A stretch of 64,000 bases of DNA from RCIO01 sp035555795 (GCA_035555795.1 DATMGE010000026.1:1-64000); one strand, 5' to 3'; positions 45,779-54,371 are shown, numbered from the stretch's first letter. A program made the numbers and translations. Notes: generated by a model from the sequence alone, not told the origin.

Positions 45779-46403
45779 TAGTCGGCTGGCGCAGATCCAA
45801 TCAGTGGCCGGTTCTGTTTCACGTGAAACGTTTGACAGGATCGAATCATTCGAGGCGCACTTTCGTAGGTGGAACAGCGCCATCAATCTCGTCGCCCCTT
45901 CTACGCTTCCGGAGCTTTGGGACCGGCATATACTCGATAGCGCACAGCTCGTGCCCCATGCACGAAATGCGAAAAAATGGGCGGATCTGGGCTCGGGCGG
46001 CGGCTTTCCGGGCGCGATCGTCGCCATTTTGCTGAACGGAGACTGCGTCGTGCATCTGGTTGAAAGCAACCAGAAGAAGGCCGCCTTTCTGCGAACAACC
46101 CTCGCAACTCTCGGCATAAGCACGGCATTCGTCCATCCTCAGCGGATCGAGCAGGCTGCCGCTCGAATCGGGGACGTGGATATCGTTTCCGCGCGGGCAT
46201 TGACCGCGCTGCCCGATTTGCTGGCGCTTTCCGCGCCTTTCATGATGCGTGGCGCCCGGGGTCTCTTCCACAAAGGCCGGGATTATCGGCGAGAGGTGGA
46301 AGAAAGCCGTGACGCGTGGAAGTTTGATCTGGTAGAACATCCGAGCCTGGTCGATCCGACCAGCATCATATTGGACGTTAGCGGGCTCAGGCGTACGGTC
46401 TGA
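45768..46403 (+). CDS. rsmG: 16S rRNA (G527-N7) methyltransferase RsmG (GidB)
   Basis: A 211-residue SAM-dependent methyltransferase acting on 16S rRNA. FEAHFRRWNSAINLVAPSTLPELWDRHILDSAQLV, the SAM loop WADLGSGGGFPGAIVAIL and VESNQKKAAFLR, and VSARALTALPDLLAL are the family marks. I chose GTG 45768, eight bases after GGGAGG; the GTG at 45759 lies within that Shine-Dalgarno. The strongest parS in the window is embedded in the N-terminal coding part, read as V-S-R-E-T. Loss of RsmG gives low-level streptomycin resistance in other bacteria. Confidence 0.95.
   Translation: MLRDSRLAQIQSVAGSVSRETFDRIESFEAHFRRWNSAINLVAPSTLPELWDRHILDSAQLVPHARNAKKWADLGSGGGFPGAIVAILLNGDCVVHLVESNQKKAAFLRTTLATLGISTAFVHPQRIEQAAARIGDVDIVSARALTALPDLLALSAPFMMRGARGLFHKGRDYRREVEESRDAWKFDLVEHPSLVDPTSIILDVSGLRRTV
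45815..45830. other. parS: parS centromere site (perfect 14-bp core)
   Basis: TGTTTCACGTGAAACG contains the perfect palindrome GTTTCACGTGAAAC and matches the 16-bp consensus at 15 of 16 positions. It lies in rsmG, 600 bp before parA and 6.4 kb from the presumed origin. Confidence 0.93.
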
Positions 46404-46420
46404 GCAAAGGGTCAGACGAG

Positions 46421-47200
46421 ATGCGCATCATCACCGTGGCCAATCAGAAGGGCGGTGTCGGCAAGACGACCACTGCCATCAACCTCGCAACTGCCCTTGC
46501 GGCCATCGGCGAACGGCCGCTGATCATGGATCTGGATCCGCAGGGCAATGCCAGTACCGGCCTGGGAATCGAACGCAGCGAGCGTCTTCTGTCGTCCTAT
46601 GACGTCGTGGTGGGCAATGCCTCCATCGAGCAGGCGGCTATCGCAACGGCGGTGCCAGGTCTTTCCATCGTTCCCTCGACGCTCGACCTGCTCGGCGTCG
46701 AAATGGAGATCGCTTCGGCGCCGGATCGTGTCTCGCGGCTGAAGCGTGCGCTTCAGCTCACGCCGGCAAATGCCTTCTCCTATGTGCTGATCGACTGTCC
46801 GCCGTCGCTCAACCTGTTGACGTTGAACTCGATGGCGGCCGCCGATTCCGTGCTTGTGCCGCTGCAATGCGAATTCTTCGCGCTGGAGGGCTTGAGCCAA
46901 TTGCTCCAGACGGTGGATCAGGTGCGGCGGACGATCAATCCCGATCTCAGCATCCAAGGCATCGTTCTGACCATGTATGACGGCCGGAATAACCTTGCGA
47001 ATCAAGTGGTTGACGATGTCAGGACCCATATGGGCGATACCGTCTACCAGACGGTGATACCGCGCAATGTGCGGGTCTCGGAAGCGCCATCCTATGGAAA
47101 GCCGGCACTTCTCTATGACCTCAAATGCGCGGGAAGCCAGGCCTATCTGCAACTCGCTTCAGAGGTCATCCGCCGGGAACGGCAGTTGCAGGCGGCATAG
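46421..47200 (+). CDS. parA: Chromosome partitioning ATPase ParA
   Basis: A 259-residue deviant-Walker ATPase (Soj type) without an N-terminal DNA-binding domain. Walker A is QKGGVGKTT with both signature lysines (residues 9-17); DLDPQGNAST, VLIDCPPSLNLLT and IPRNVRVSEAPSYGKP are typical. ATP-bound ParA dimers on the nucleoid draw ParB-parS complexes apart. The gene lies 17 bp after rsmG and 12 bp before parB. The order mnmE-mnmG-rsmG-parA-parB is the classic origin-proximal cluster. Confidence 0.98.
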   Translation: MRIITVANQKGGVGKTTTAINLATALAAIGERPLIMDLDPQGNASTGLGIERSERLLSSYDVVVGNASIEQAAIATAVPGLSIVPSTLDLLGVEMEIASAPDRVSRLKRALQLTPANAFSYVLIDCPPSLNLLTLNSMAAADSVLVPLQCEFFALEGLSQLLQTVDQVRRTINPDLSIQGIVLTMYDGRNNLANQVVDDVRTHMGDTVYQTVIPRNVRVSEAPSYGKPALLYDLKCAGSQAYLQLASEVIRRERQLQAA

Positions 47201-47212
47201 ACGGAGATGGAT

Positions 47213-48094
47213 GTGAACGAAGATCCCTCACGGAAACGGCTCGGTCGCGGCCTGGCCGCCCTTATCGGCGAAATGGATCAACCCGCCGCCGCCACTTCCG
47301 GGGCGGTTCGCAACGCCGACGGCCGGGTGCCGATCGCTTTTGTCGCCCCCAATCCGCGTAATCCGCGCCGGAATTTCAGCGATGCCGAGCTTGCCGATCT
47401 CGCCCAGTCGATCCGTGAGCACGGCGTCGTCCAGCCCGTGGTGGTTCGCCCGTCGCGAGCCACATCCGGCCATTACGAGATCATTGCCGGCGAGCGCCGC
47501 TGGCGCGCGGCGCAGCGGGCGGGACTCGCCGAACTGCCGGTCATCATCCGGGAGGTCGACGACCGGGTCGCGCTCGAACTGGCGATTGTTGAGAACGTCC
47601 AGCGTTCCGACCTCAATCCGGTCGAGGAAGCGAGCGGCTACCAGAAGCTGATCGACGAGCACAATTACACCCAGCTCGATCTCGCCAATGTGATCGGCAA
47701 GAGCCGCAGCCATGTCGCCAATACGCTGCGCCTGCTGCGCCTGCCCAATGTGATCCAGGATATGCTTGTTGACGGCACCCTGTCGGCCGGCCATGCGCGC
47801 ACGCTCGTGACCAGCGCCGATCCGGCTGCCCTTGCGAAGCGGATCGTGGAAGAAGGGCTTTCGGTACGCCAGGCCGAAGCGCTGGCGCAAATGCCGGCCG
47901 GCGAGCAGGAAAAGCCTGCCGCGCCGCACAAGGACGAAGCCAAGGACGCCGACACGCTCGCACTCGAGAAACTGCTCAGCGATTCGATGGGAATGCGCGT
48001 GATGGTCAATCACAAGAACCGCGGCGGCGAACTGCGCATCCAATATCGATCGCTTGAACAGCTCGATGAGATTTGCCGGCGCATCAAGGGTTAA
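47213..48094 (+). CDS. parB: Chromosome partitioning CTPase ParB
   Basis: A 293-residue ParB/Spo0J protein that loads at parS and slides as a CTP clamp. RKRLGRGLAALIGEM at the N-terminus is the ParA-interacting peptide; PNPRNPRRNFSDAELADLAQSIREHGVVQPVVVR and the CTP-binding GERRWRA (residues 93-99) follow; the helix-turn-helix covers TQLDLANVIGKSRSHVANTLRLLRLP; the C-terminus dimerises. GTG at 47213 gives MNEDPSRKRLGRG with GGAG six bases upstream; ATG 47207 lies too close to the Shine-Dalgarno. The 3' end overlaps convergent holA by 11 bp. Confidence 0.97.
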   Translation: MNEDPSRKRLGRGLAALIGEMDQPAAATSGAVRNADGRVPIAFVAPNPRNPRRNFSDAELADLAQSIREHGVVQPVVVRPSRATSGHYEIIAGERRWRAAQRAGLAELPVIIREVDDRVALELAIVENVQRSDLNPVEEASGYQKLIDEHNYTQLDLANVIGKSRSHVANTLRLLRLPNVIQDMLVDGTLSAGHARTLVTSADPAALAKRIVEEGLSVRQAEALAQMPAGEQEKPAAPHKDEAKDADTLALEKLLSDSMGMRVMVNHKNRGGELRIQYRSLEQLDEICRRIKG

Positions 48095-49133
48095 GCCGGC
48101 TAATTTTCCTTGATTCAAGCGCGATAGCCATCATGGCGTGTCGTGCTACAGAAGCCGCCAGATCCGGGCGTCTGCGCGTTTCGAGAACCGTGCGGTTGAG
48201 GCGCTGCAGGATGCGCGACAGGCTTTCTGCCCGGTGACGTTCGAGCGCAGCCTGGACCAGGGACTTGCGAGCGAAAAAGACCGGTGGCCGGGCGCCCGCG
48301 ACGGCCGCGCCCGCAGGCTTTCCATTGGCCTCCATATCGGCCCGCAGCGCCAGCAGCATCTGAAACTGCCGTATCGCGCCCGCCAGCACCAGGAATGGCG
48401 GCTGGCCCGCGCGCATGACTTGCGAATAGGCGCTGTCGAAGGCACTGACATCGCCGACGATTGCCGCGTCGACGGCGTTGTCGACGGAGACGGCCGCCAC
48501 ATCGCCGGTGGCGGCAACCACGTCCGTCAGTTCGATCCGCTCGCGTCCCTGACAATAGAGCACCAGCTTGGTCAGTTCCGAACGGCTGGCGAGACGGTCG
48601 CCGCCGAGCGACGCCTTGAGCAAATGGCGCGCTTCGAGCGAGATCGTCAGCCTGGCGGCGCTCAATTCCTGCTCGATCAGCGCGTCCAGTGCGCGGGCTT
48701 CGTCGGCGTAGCAGGGGAGCGCCATGGCAGTGGCCGCCTTCTCCGTCATCGTCCGCAGTGGGGCCGTCTTCTTCAGGTCGCCAGCCTCGATGAGCACGAC
48801 CGCGTCGCGTGCCGGAGCGGTGGCGAGGGCTGCAACCTGGTCTGCCAGGCCTTTCTGGGCGCCGGCATCCGTTACCCAGATCAGCCGCCGGTCGGCGAAC
48901 ATGGGAACCGTCCGTGCCTCATCCGCCAGTCGTCCGGGATCCTGCTCGATGACGGACGCATCGAGGCGCACCACGCTGAAAGGGTCGTCCAGCGGGAGCC
49001 CCAATCCCTGTGCGAATCGCCGCTCGCGTTCGGAAACGAGGCCGCGATCCGGGCCGTAGACCAGCACGATGCCCATGGCCTTGTCCGGCCGGGCGATCCA
49101 TCCATCGACCTCATGGGCCTTTTTCTGTGCCAA
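48084..49133 (-). CDS. holA: DNA polymerase III delta subunit
   Basis: A 349-residue clamp-loader subunit that opens the beta clamp. VLVYGPDRGLVSERERRFAQGLGLPLDDPFSVVRLDA, RRLIWVTDAG, and LGGDRLASRSELTKLVLYCQGRERIELTDVVAATGD are the delta motifs. The start is TTG at 49131-49133 (MAQKKAHEVDGWIARPD); no ATG precedes the conserved part and the Shine-Dalgarno (GAGACGAAG) is weak, so start confidence is moderate. The gene faces parB with an 11-bp 3' overlap. In many relatives lptE and leuS lie upstream of holA; here a tRNA gene is found instead. Confidence 0.93.
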   Translation of the reverse strand: MAQKKAHEVDGWIARPDKAMGIVLVYGPDRGLVSERERRFAQGLGLPLDDPFSVVRLDASVIEQDPGRLADEARTVPMFADRRLIWVTDAGAQKGLADQVAALATAPARDAVVLIEAGDLKKTAPLRTMTEKAATAMALPCYADEARALDALIEQELSAARLTISLEARHLLKASLGGDRLASRSELTKLVLYCQGRERIELTDVVAATGDVAAVSVDNAVDAAIVGDVSAFDSAYSQVMRAGQPPFLVLAGAIRQFQMLLALRADMEANGKPAGAAVAGARPPVFFARKSLVQAALERHRAESLSRILQRLNRTVLETRRRPDLAASVARHAMMAIALESRKISRLNP

Positions 49134-49189
49134 GCTTCGTCTCGCAAAATGGACCGGTGAAGGACGGCGTCGCCCTTGGGACTGGCAGA

Positions 49190-49266
49190 TGGTGATCCCG
49201 ACAGGATTCGAACCTGTGACCCTCAGATTAGGAATCTGATGCTCTATCCTACTGAGCTACGGGACC
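49190..49266 (-). tRNA. tRNA-Arg (anticodon CCT)
   Basis: A 77-nt tRNA on the minus strand. The acceptor GGTCCCG pairs with CGGGATC, followed by the discriminator A and a genome-encoded CCA. The D arm is TAGCTCAGTAGGATAGAGC, the anticodon loop is TTCCTAA in a TCAGA/TCTGA stem (anticodon CCT, reading AGG), and the T arm contains GGTTCGAATCC. All arms pair well, so it looks functional. Confidence 0.97.
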
Positions 49267-49308
49267 ATGGGTGAAGACATAGCTGCTTCGGCCGTCCGCG
49301 CCAAGATG

Positions 49309-50472
49309 TCAGGCGGGCAGGGCGCGTTCGACGAGCTGCACCCAGTAGCTTACGCCCTGCGGGATGATCTCGTCGTTGAAATCATAGGCCGGATTGTGAA
49401 GTCCTGCCGACGCGCCGTTGCCGAGGAAGATGAAGGCTCCGGGACGTGCCTCGAGCATATAGGAGAAATCCTCTCCGCCCATGACGGGCTGCGTTGCCGT
49501 GTCCACATGGGCTTCGCCGACGATCTCCGCCGCCACGGCGGCGGCGAAGTCCGTCTGTGTCGCATGGTTGTAGGTGACCGGATAGTTGACGTCGATCTCC
49601 ACCTCCGCGGCGACCCCGAAAGTAGCGGCGACGCCGTCGCAGATTTCGCGGAAGCGGCGATAGGTGTCGGCGGCGACCTCCTTGCGCAGGGTGCGGATCG
49701 TGCCGCCGAGCGATGCGGACTGCGCGATGACGTTGTGGGCCTCGCCGGCATGGATCTTGGTGACCGAGACCACGACCGAATCGATCGGGTCGGTGTTTCG
49801 CGAGGCAATGGTCTGCAGGGCGAGAACGAGCTGGCTTGCCGCCACGACCGGGTCGATCGTGGTATGCGGCATCGCCGCATGCCCGCCCCGACCGACGAGC
49901 TTCACGTCGAACTCCGCCGTCGCCGCCATGATGGGGCCCGGTCGGATCGCGAAGGTGCCGGCCGGCAGGCCGGGCATATTGTGCATGCCGTAGACGGCCT
50001 CTATGCCGAAGCGCTCGACGAGGCCGTCGTCCAGCATCGCCTTGCCGCCGGCGCCGCCCTCTTCCGCCGGCTGGAAGATCAGCACCGCCGTCCCGGAGAA
50101 ATTGCGTGTCTCGGCGAGATATTTCGCCGCGCCGAGCAGCATGGCGGTGTGCCCGTCATGGCCGCAGGCATGCATCCGGCCGGGTATGCGGGACGCATAG
50201 GGCTTGCCGCTGATCTCCTGGAGCGGCAGGGCATCCATGTCGGCGCGCAGGCCGATCGTCGATCCGGGCCCCCTCGCCCCCTTGATGATCGCGACGACGC
50301 CGGTTCGTCCGATGCCGGTCACGACCTCGTCGCAGCCGAAGCTGCGCAGCCGCTCGGCGACGAAGGCGGCCGTCTGGTGCACCTCGTAGAGGATTTCCGG
50401 CATTTGGTGCAGTTCATGCCGCCAGCCGGCGATCTCGTCTTGCATCTCTGCGGCGCGGTTCAGGATCGGCAT
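49309..50472 (-). CDS. M20-family amidohydrolase (hippurate hydrolase-like)
   Basis: A 387-residue Zn/Mn-dependent peptidase-fold amidohydrolase of the aminoacylase/hippuricase/IAA-amino-acid hydrolase branch. WRHELHQMPEILYEVHQTAAFV, LRADMDALPLQE, RMHACGHDGHTAMLLGAAKYL, IFQPAEEGGAGGKAML and PVMGGEDFSYMLEARPGAFIFLG hold the metal ligands; GRGGHAAMPHTTIDPVVAASQLV starts the dimerisation domain. It hydrolyses N-acylated amino acids, but the substrate is unknown. No signal peptide is seen. It lies 40 bp past the tRNA gene and is divergent from the carboxypeptidase gene. Confidence 0.9.
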   Translation of the reverse strand: MPILNRAAEMQDEIAGWRHELHQMPEILYEVHQTAAFVAERLRSFGCDEVVTGIGRTGVVAIIKGARGPGSTIGLRADMDALPLQEISGKPYASRIPGRMHACGHDGHTAMLLGAAKYLAETRNFSGTAVLIFQPAEEGGAGGKAMLDDGLVERFGIEAVYGMHNMPGLPAGTFAIRPGPIMAATAEFDVKLVGRGGHAAMPHTTIDPVVAASQLVLALQTIASRNTDPIDSVVVSVTKIHAGEAHNVIAQSASLGGTIRTLRKEVAADTYRRFREICDGVAATFGVAAEVEIDVNYPVTYNHATQTDFAAAVAAEIVGEAHVDTATQPVMGGEDFSYMLEARPGAFIFLGNGASAGLHNPAYDFNDEIIPQGVSYWVQLVERALPA

Positions 50473-50647
50473 GAGCGGGTTCCGTTTCGTCGGGGCCAGT
50501 CGGCAGCTTTTGCCATTCTGGCGTCACATAGGCTAAATAGCTGCAATAGCGGCAGGATGCAGGCGGGAAGCGCTCCGGCGTTGCGCATGATACTGCCAGA
50601 CAGTAGGGGCAGGATCCCTTGATCCGCAAGAGGCGAGCCGAATTGGC

Positions 50648-51739
50648 ATGAGAACCGGTTTTTTTGCAATCATCGCCGCCGCCATCTGGGCAGCCGCCGC
50701 GGCCGGTCCTGTACAGGCGGGGCCGCATATCGTGGTCGATCTGGGCAATGGCAAGGTCCTGTCGCAGGAGGGCGCCTTCCAGCCCTGGTATCCGGCCTCG
50801 CTCACCAAGCTGATGACGGCCTGGGTCGCTTTCCGCGCCATTGAGGACGGCCAGATGACCCTGCAATCGCCGGTGACCATATCGGCCAATGCGGCCAAGG
50901 AGCCGCCGAGCAAGATGGGCTACAAGCCCGGTTCGGTGCTGACGCTCGACAATGCGCTGAAGATCATCATGGTCAAGTCGGCCAATGACGTTGCGACAGC
51001 GATCGGTGAGAGCGTGGCGGGGTCCGAGGAAGCTTTCGCGCGGCGCATGAACCTCGAATCGCAGCGGCTCGGCATGACGGGTTCGCATTGGGTCAATGCG
51101 CATGGCCTGCATGCCGACCAGCAATTCACCACCGCGCGCGATCTTGCCGTGCTCGCCGCGTCGCTGCGCACGCGCTTTCCGCAATATGCCGGCTATTTCA
51201 AGATCGAGGCGATCGGCGCGGGCAAGACGATCATCCCCAACCACAATACGCTGATCGCCCGCTTTACCGGGGCTGACGGCATGAAGACGGGCTATACCTG
51301 TCCGTCCGGATTCAACATGGTCGCCTCGGCATCGCGCGACGGACGCACGCTGATTGCCGTGGTGATCGGCGAATCATCGACCGAAACCCGCGCGGAGAAG
51401 GCGGCCGAACTGCTGGTGCGGGGGTTCCGGACCGGCGGTTTCGCCGCGCCGCGCCTTGCAGGCCTTCGGCCTTCGGGCCGCACCACGGCGCAACCGGTCA
51501 ATCTGCGCTCGACCATCTGCACGACCGAAGCGCGCGAGGCCCGCTGGAACAATCGCGGCGAGGGCGGCAAGGTCGTCATCCGCTCGCCGCATATTTTCGA
51601 GCTCGACCGTCCGCGCCGCGTGGTCGCGGTCGGGCTTGGCGGCGTGACCGGGCCGGTCGCACCGATGCCAGAATATGCCAATGTGCCGATCCCGACGCCG
51701 CGCCCGGACTACAGGCCGACACTGGCGCAGGGCGGCTGA
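50648..51739 (+). CDS. D-alanyl-D-alanine carboxypeptidase (class A low-mass PBP)
   Basis: A 363-residue exported peptidase of the DacA/S11 family. The signal peptide is residues 1-25 (ending PVQAGP). Active-site motifs are SLTK with Ser51 and Lys54, SAN in VKSANDVATAIGE, and KTG in MKTGYTCPSGFN. It trims the terminal D-Ala of peptidoglycan stem peptides. The C-terminal ~100 residues are a low-complexity extension without the amphipathic membrane helix of E. coli PBP5, so the mode of attachment is unclear. The CobW-type GTPase gene follows after 4 bp. Confidence 0.94.
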   Translation: MRTGFFAIIAAAIWAAAAAGPVQAGPHIVVDLGNGKVLSQEGAFQPWYPASLTKLMTAWVAFRAIEDGQMTLQSPVTISANAAKEPPSKMGYKPGSVLTLDNALKIIMVKSANDVATAIGESVAGSEEAFARRMNLESQRLGMTGSHWVNAHGLHADQQFTTARDLAVLAASLRTRFPQYAGYFKIEAIGAGKTIIPNHNTLIARFTGADGMKTGYTCPSGFNMVASASRDGRTLIAVVIGESSTETRAEKAAELLVRGFRTGGFAAPRLAGLRPSGRTTAQPVNLRSTICTTEAREARWNNRGEGGKVVIRSPHIFELDRPRRVVAVGLGGVTGPVAPMPEYANVPIPTPRPDYRPTLAQGG

Positions 51740-51743
51740 TCCG

Positions 51744-52877
51744 ATGCGGCCCATGCCTGTTGCGGTCAACATCCTGACTGGCTTCCTCGGCGCGGGGAAG
51801 ACGACGCTGCTCAACCGCCTTCTGCGCGACCCGGCGCTGGCGCATACGGCGGTCATCATCAATGAGTTCGGCGACGTCTCGCTCGACCATCTGCTGGTCG
51901 AGAAGGCCAATGACGACGTGATCGAACTGGCCGATGGCTGCGTCTGCTGCACGGTGCGCGGCGAACTGGTCGACACGCTGGCCGATCTGCTGGAGCGCGT
52001 ACAGACCGGGCGGCTGGCCCGGCTCGACCGGATCGTCATCGAGACCACCGGCCTCGCCGACCCGGTGCCGGTGCTGCAATCCATCATGGGCCATCCGGTC
52101 TTCGTGCAGGAATTGCGGCTCGACGGCGTCATCACCGTGGTCGATGCGGTGCATGGGCTGGCGACGCTGGACCGGCATGAGGAGGCGGTGCGGCAGGTCG
52201 CGGTGGCCGACCGGCTGGTCATCGGCAAGGCCGATCTGGCGGATGATGCGACGGTTCGCGAATTGAAGGCTCGCCTCTCGACGCTCAATCCGTCGGCGGG
52301 CATCGTCGGGGCGGATGCGCCCGCCACGGCGCTTCTCGATGTCGGCCTGTGGAACCCGGCAACGAAATCGGCGGATGTCGCGCGCTGGCTGGGCGAAGCC
52401 GACGATCATTCTCACGACCATCACGACCATGACCACGGCGACCACGAACATCATCATGGGCACCATCATGCGCATCACCACCACGGGCCGCATGATGACC
52501 GGGTGAGCAGCTTTTCGCTGGTTCATCACGGACCGCTCGCATGGGCGACGATCGAGATGTTCCTCGACCTGCTGCGCTCCACACAGGGCGAGCGGCTGCT
52601 GCGGCTCAAGGGCATCGTGGATGTGGCGGAAGATCCCGATCGGCCGCTGGTCATCCATGGGGTGCGCGGCATGATGCATCCGCCGGCATGGCTGGAGCGA
52701 TGGCCGGCCACGCGCGAGACGCGCATCGTCATCATCGGCTACGATCTCGATGCCGATTATGTGCGGCGGCTTTTCGCGGGGTTCGTCGGCCAGGCCGCCG
52801 TGGATACGGCCGACAAGGCCGCTCTTACGGACAATCCGCTGTCGGTGCCGGGCTTCAAGCCGTCTTCCGCAGCCTGA
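51744..52877 (+). CDS. CobW/COG0523 G3E GTPase with His-rich loop (metallochaperone)
   Basis: A 377-residue GTPase of the COG0523 group. Walker A is GFLGAGKTT (13-21); INEFGDVSLDHLLVE and the metal-binding CxCC in DGCVCCTVRGEL (about residues 64-70) are typical. A striking His/Asp-rich segment (about 220-252, with ~17 His) precedes the CobW C-terminal domain. Relatives serve in zinc allocation or in cobalt handling for B12. No B12 gene, Zur box or cobalamin riboswitch is nearby. It directly follows the D,D-carboxypeptidase, so zinc supply to envelope enzymes is possible but not shown. Confidence 0.88.
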   Translation: MRPMPVAVNILTGFLGAGKTTLLNRLLRDPALAHTAVIINEFGDVSLDHLLVEKANDDVIELADGCVCCTVRGELVDTLADLLERVQTGRLARLDRIVIETTGLADPVPVLQSIMGHPVFVQELRLDGVITVVDAVHGLATLDRHEEAVRQVAVADRLVIGKADLADDATVRELKARLSTLNPSAGIVGADAPATALLDVGLWNPATKSADVARWLGEADDHSHDHHDHDHGDHEHHHGHHHAHHHHGPHDDRVSSFSLVHHGPLAWATIEMFLDLLRSTQGERLLRLKGIVDVAEDPDRPLVIHGVRGMMHPPAWLERWPATRETRIVIIGYDLDADYVRRLFAGFVGQAAVDTADKAALTDNPLSVPGFKPSSAA

Positions 52878-53097
52878 AGCGGTGGCCGCCATCGGTGGCG
52901 TCGGTTTCCAGCAAGATGTGACCGGCTTCCCGGCAGAAGGCGGGAATGTCGATCACTGCCAGCGGATCTGTGGTGAGCACGACAAGTTCCTCGCCCGTCG
53001 CCATTGCCGACAGGCGACGGCGGGTCTTGAGGACGGGAAGCGGGCAGTTCAGGCCGCGCAGGTCGAGTTCCTGCGGCCCGGCGGATGGTGCGCTCAC
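52855..53097 (-). CDS. tusA: TusA-family sulfur carrier protein
   Basis: An 80-residue TusA/SirA/YedF-type protein. ELDLRGLNCPLPVLKTRRRL carries the conserved CPxP cysteine that bears persulfide; VVLTTDPLAVIDIPAFCREAGH and the C-terminal RFRLRK complete the two-layer fold. Family members pass sulfur to tRNA thiolation, molybdenum cofactor or other sinks. The start is a GTG that overlaps the L,D-transpeptidase stop by 4 bp; the 3' end overlaps the convergent GTPase gene by 23 bp. The recipient is not identifiable here. Confidence 0.93.
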   Translation of the reverse strand: MSAPSAGPQELDLRGLNCPLPVLKTRRRLSAMATGEELVVLTTDPLAVIDIPAFCREAGHILLETDATDGGHRFRLRKTA

Positions 53098-54269
53098 CTG
53101 CCGAACATACCCCAGAAGCGGCTGCGCTTGCCGCCATCCGCCTCGGGTGCGGCTTCCTCCTGCGCGTTTACTGCTGGCGGCGTGGTGCCTGTCGTCAGCG
53201 GCGAGGTCTCGGGCATGGCGGCAATCGACTGCTGATCGTCCGGCGAAATGACGGGAGCCGCCGGAGCGGGTCGCGGCGAAGGTGCTGCGGCGACTGCGGG
53301 TGCCTGCGACTGGAGCGACGGCGGATCGCGCGTGACCTTCTCGCCGCGCGCCCTGCGGCGCGACCAGTCCGCCACGAGCGCGGCTTCCTTCAGGCCGGCG
53401 ATGGATGGCGCGGGGTCCTTCACGGCGTTGTCGACAAGGCCGGAGAAAGCCTTCTCATAGGTTGCCTGATAGCTGCGATAGGCAGTCTGGATCGTATCGG
53501 GCTGCGTCATGGCCGGGCAGGAACCCGCCGCCGACATCCTGTCGCCGCCGGAGGTGATCTGGTTGAAGACGTAGCGCTTGCCGCAGACATCGACCTTCGG
53601 CGGCACCTTGGTGATCTCGAAATGATCGTAGCCTTCCTTCAGCATCTGCCAGAAGGGATAGTTCGGATCCTTGCGGTAGCGGGCCATGTTTTCCGCCGTC
53701 ATGCGGAAGGGAAAGGCCTGGATCTGGAATTCGGTCTGGCCGCCCTTGAAGGCGTCCCGCGCAAAGGCATAGATCTGCTCGATCTGCGGGTCGGTCATGG
53801 AATAGCAGCCGGCCGAAGAGCAGGCGCCATGCACCATCAGGTGCACGCCGGATCGGCCATGCGCGCGGTCGAAGGCGTTGGGAAAGCCCATATTGAAGGA
53901 CAGGTGATAGCTGGAGCGCGGGTTCATCTGCTGGGGCCGCACCATGTAGAACCCCTCGGGCGCCTGCCGGTCGCCCTCGGTGAACTTGGGCCCCAGCTTG
54001 CCCGACCACTTGCAGATATCATAGCTGGTGGCGAGGTCGTAGCGCCCGTTATCCTTGCGCTTCCAGACCTCCAGCTTGCTCTCTTCCTTGAAGATGCGCA
54101 GCATGATGGGCGAGGTCGTGGACATGCCCCTGGCGCGCATGGATTCGACGAGCTTGGGCGGCAGGCGCTTTTCGGTCTTCGGCGCGATGTCCTCGAAAGA
54201 GGCGTCCTGGCAGCTTGCGACGGCCAGCGCCGCCATGAGCAATGTGACGGTAGATATACGTTTGAACAT
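53094..54269 (-). CDS. L,D-transpeptidase family lipoprotein (YafK-like)
   Basis: A 391-residue envelope protein. The signal peptide ends in a lipobox VASC, so Cys20 is probably lipidated. The YkuD-type catalytic region has GVHLMVHGACSSAGCYSM, with the nucleophile Cys155. The layout matches the YafK/DpaA group, members of which detach or crosslink murein-bound lipoproteins. The last ~110 residues are rich in Pro, Ala and Ser, likely a flexible spacer. It overlaps tusA by 4 bp. A CtrA-like half-site pair lies 88 bp upstream. Confidence 0.9.
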   Translation of the reverse strand: MFKRISTVTLLMAALAVASCQDASFEDIAPKTEKRLPPKLVESMRARGMSTTSPIMLRIFKEESKLEVWKRKDNGRYDLATSYDICKWSGKLGPKFTEGDRQAPEGFYMVRPQQMNPRSSYHLSFNMGFPNAFDRAHGRSGVHLMVHGACSSAGCYSMTDPQIEQIYAFARDAFKGGQTEFQIQAFPFRMTAENMARYRKDPNYPFWQMLKEGYDHFEITKVPPKVDVCGKRYVFNQITSGGDRMSAAGSCPAMTQPDTIQTAYRSYQATYEKAFSGLVDNAVKDPAPSIAGLKEAALVADWSRRRARGEKVTRDPPSLQSQAPAVAAAPSPRPAPAAPVISPDDQQSIAAMPETSPLTTGTTPPAVNAQEEAAPEADGGKRSRFWGMFGR

Positions 54270-54356
54270 GGATACCGCTGCGACCCGAAAAGTCCGACCG
54301 CTTCATGGCGATCACTATTTCATCAGCTTTCTTAGCCCGGCAGATTGAAAAAATGA

Positions 54357-54371
54357 TTAACACAAGCTTAC
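54357..54371. promoter_or_regulatory. CtrA-like site upstream of the L,D-transpeptidase gene
   Basis: TTAA-N7-TTAC differs by one base from the CtrA consensus TTAA-N7-TTAA. It lies 88 bp upstream of the lipoprotein gene in a 201-bp gap that is otherwise empty except for the accA 3' side. Confidence 0.35.

Noticed and set aside
49134..50647. Genomic island integrated at the tRNA-Arg gene
   Set aside because: No integrase, no repeat of the tRNA 3' end and no change in base composition; the downstream genes look like core metabolism.
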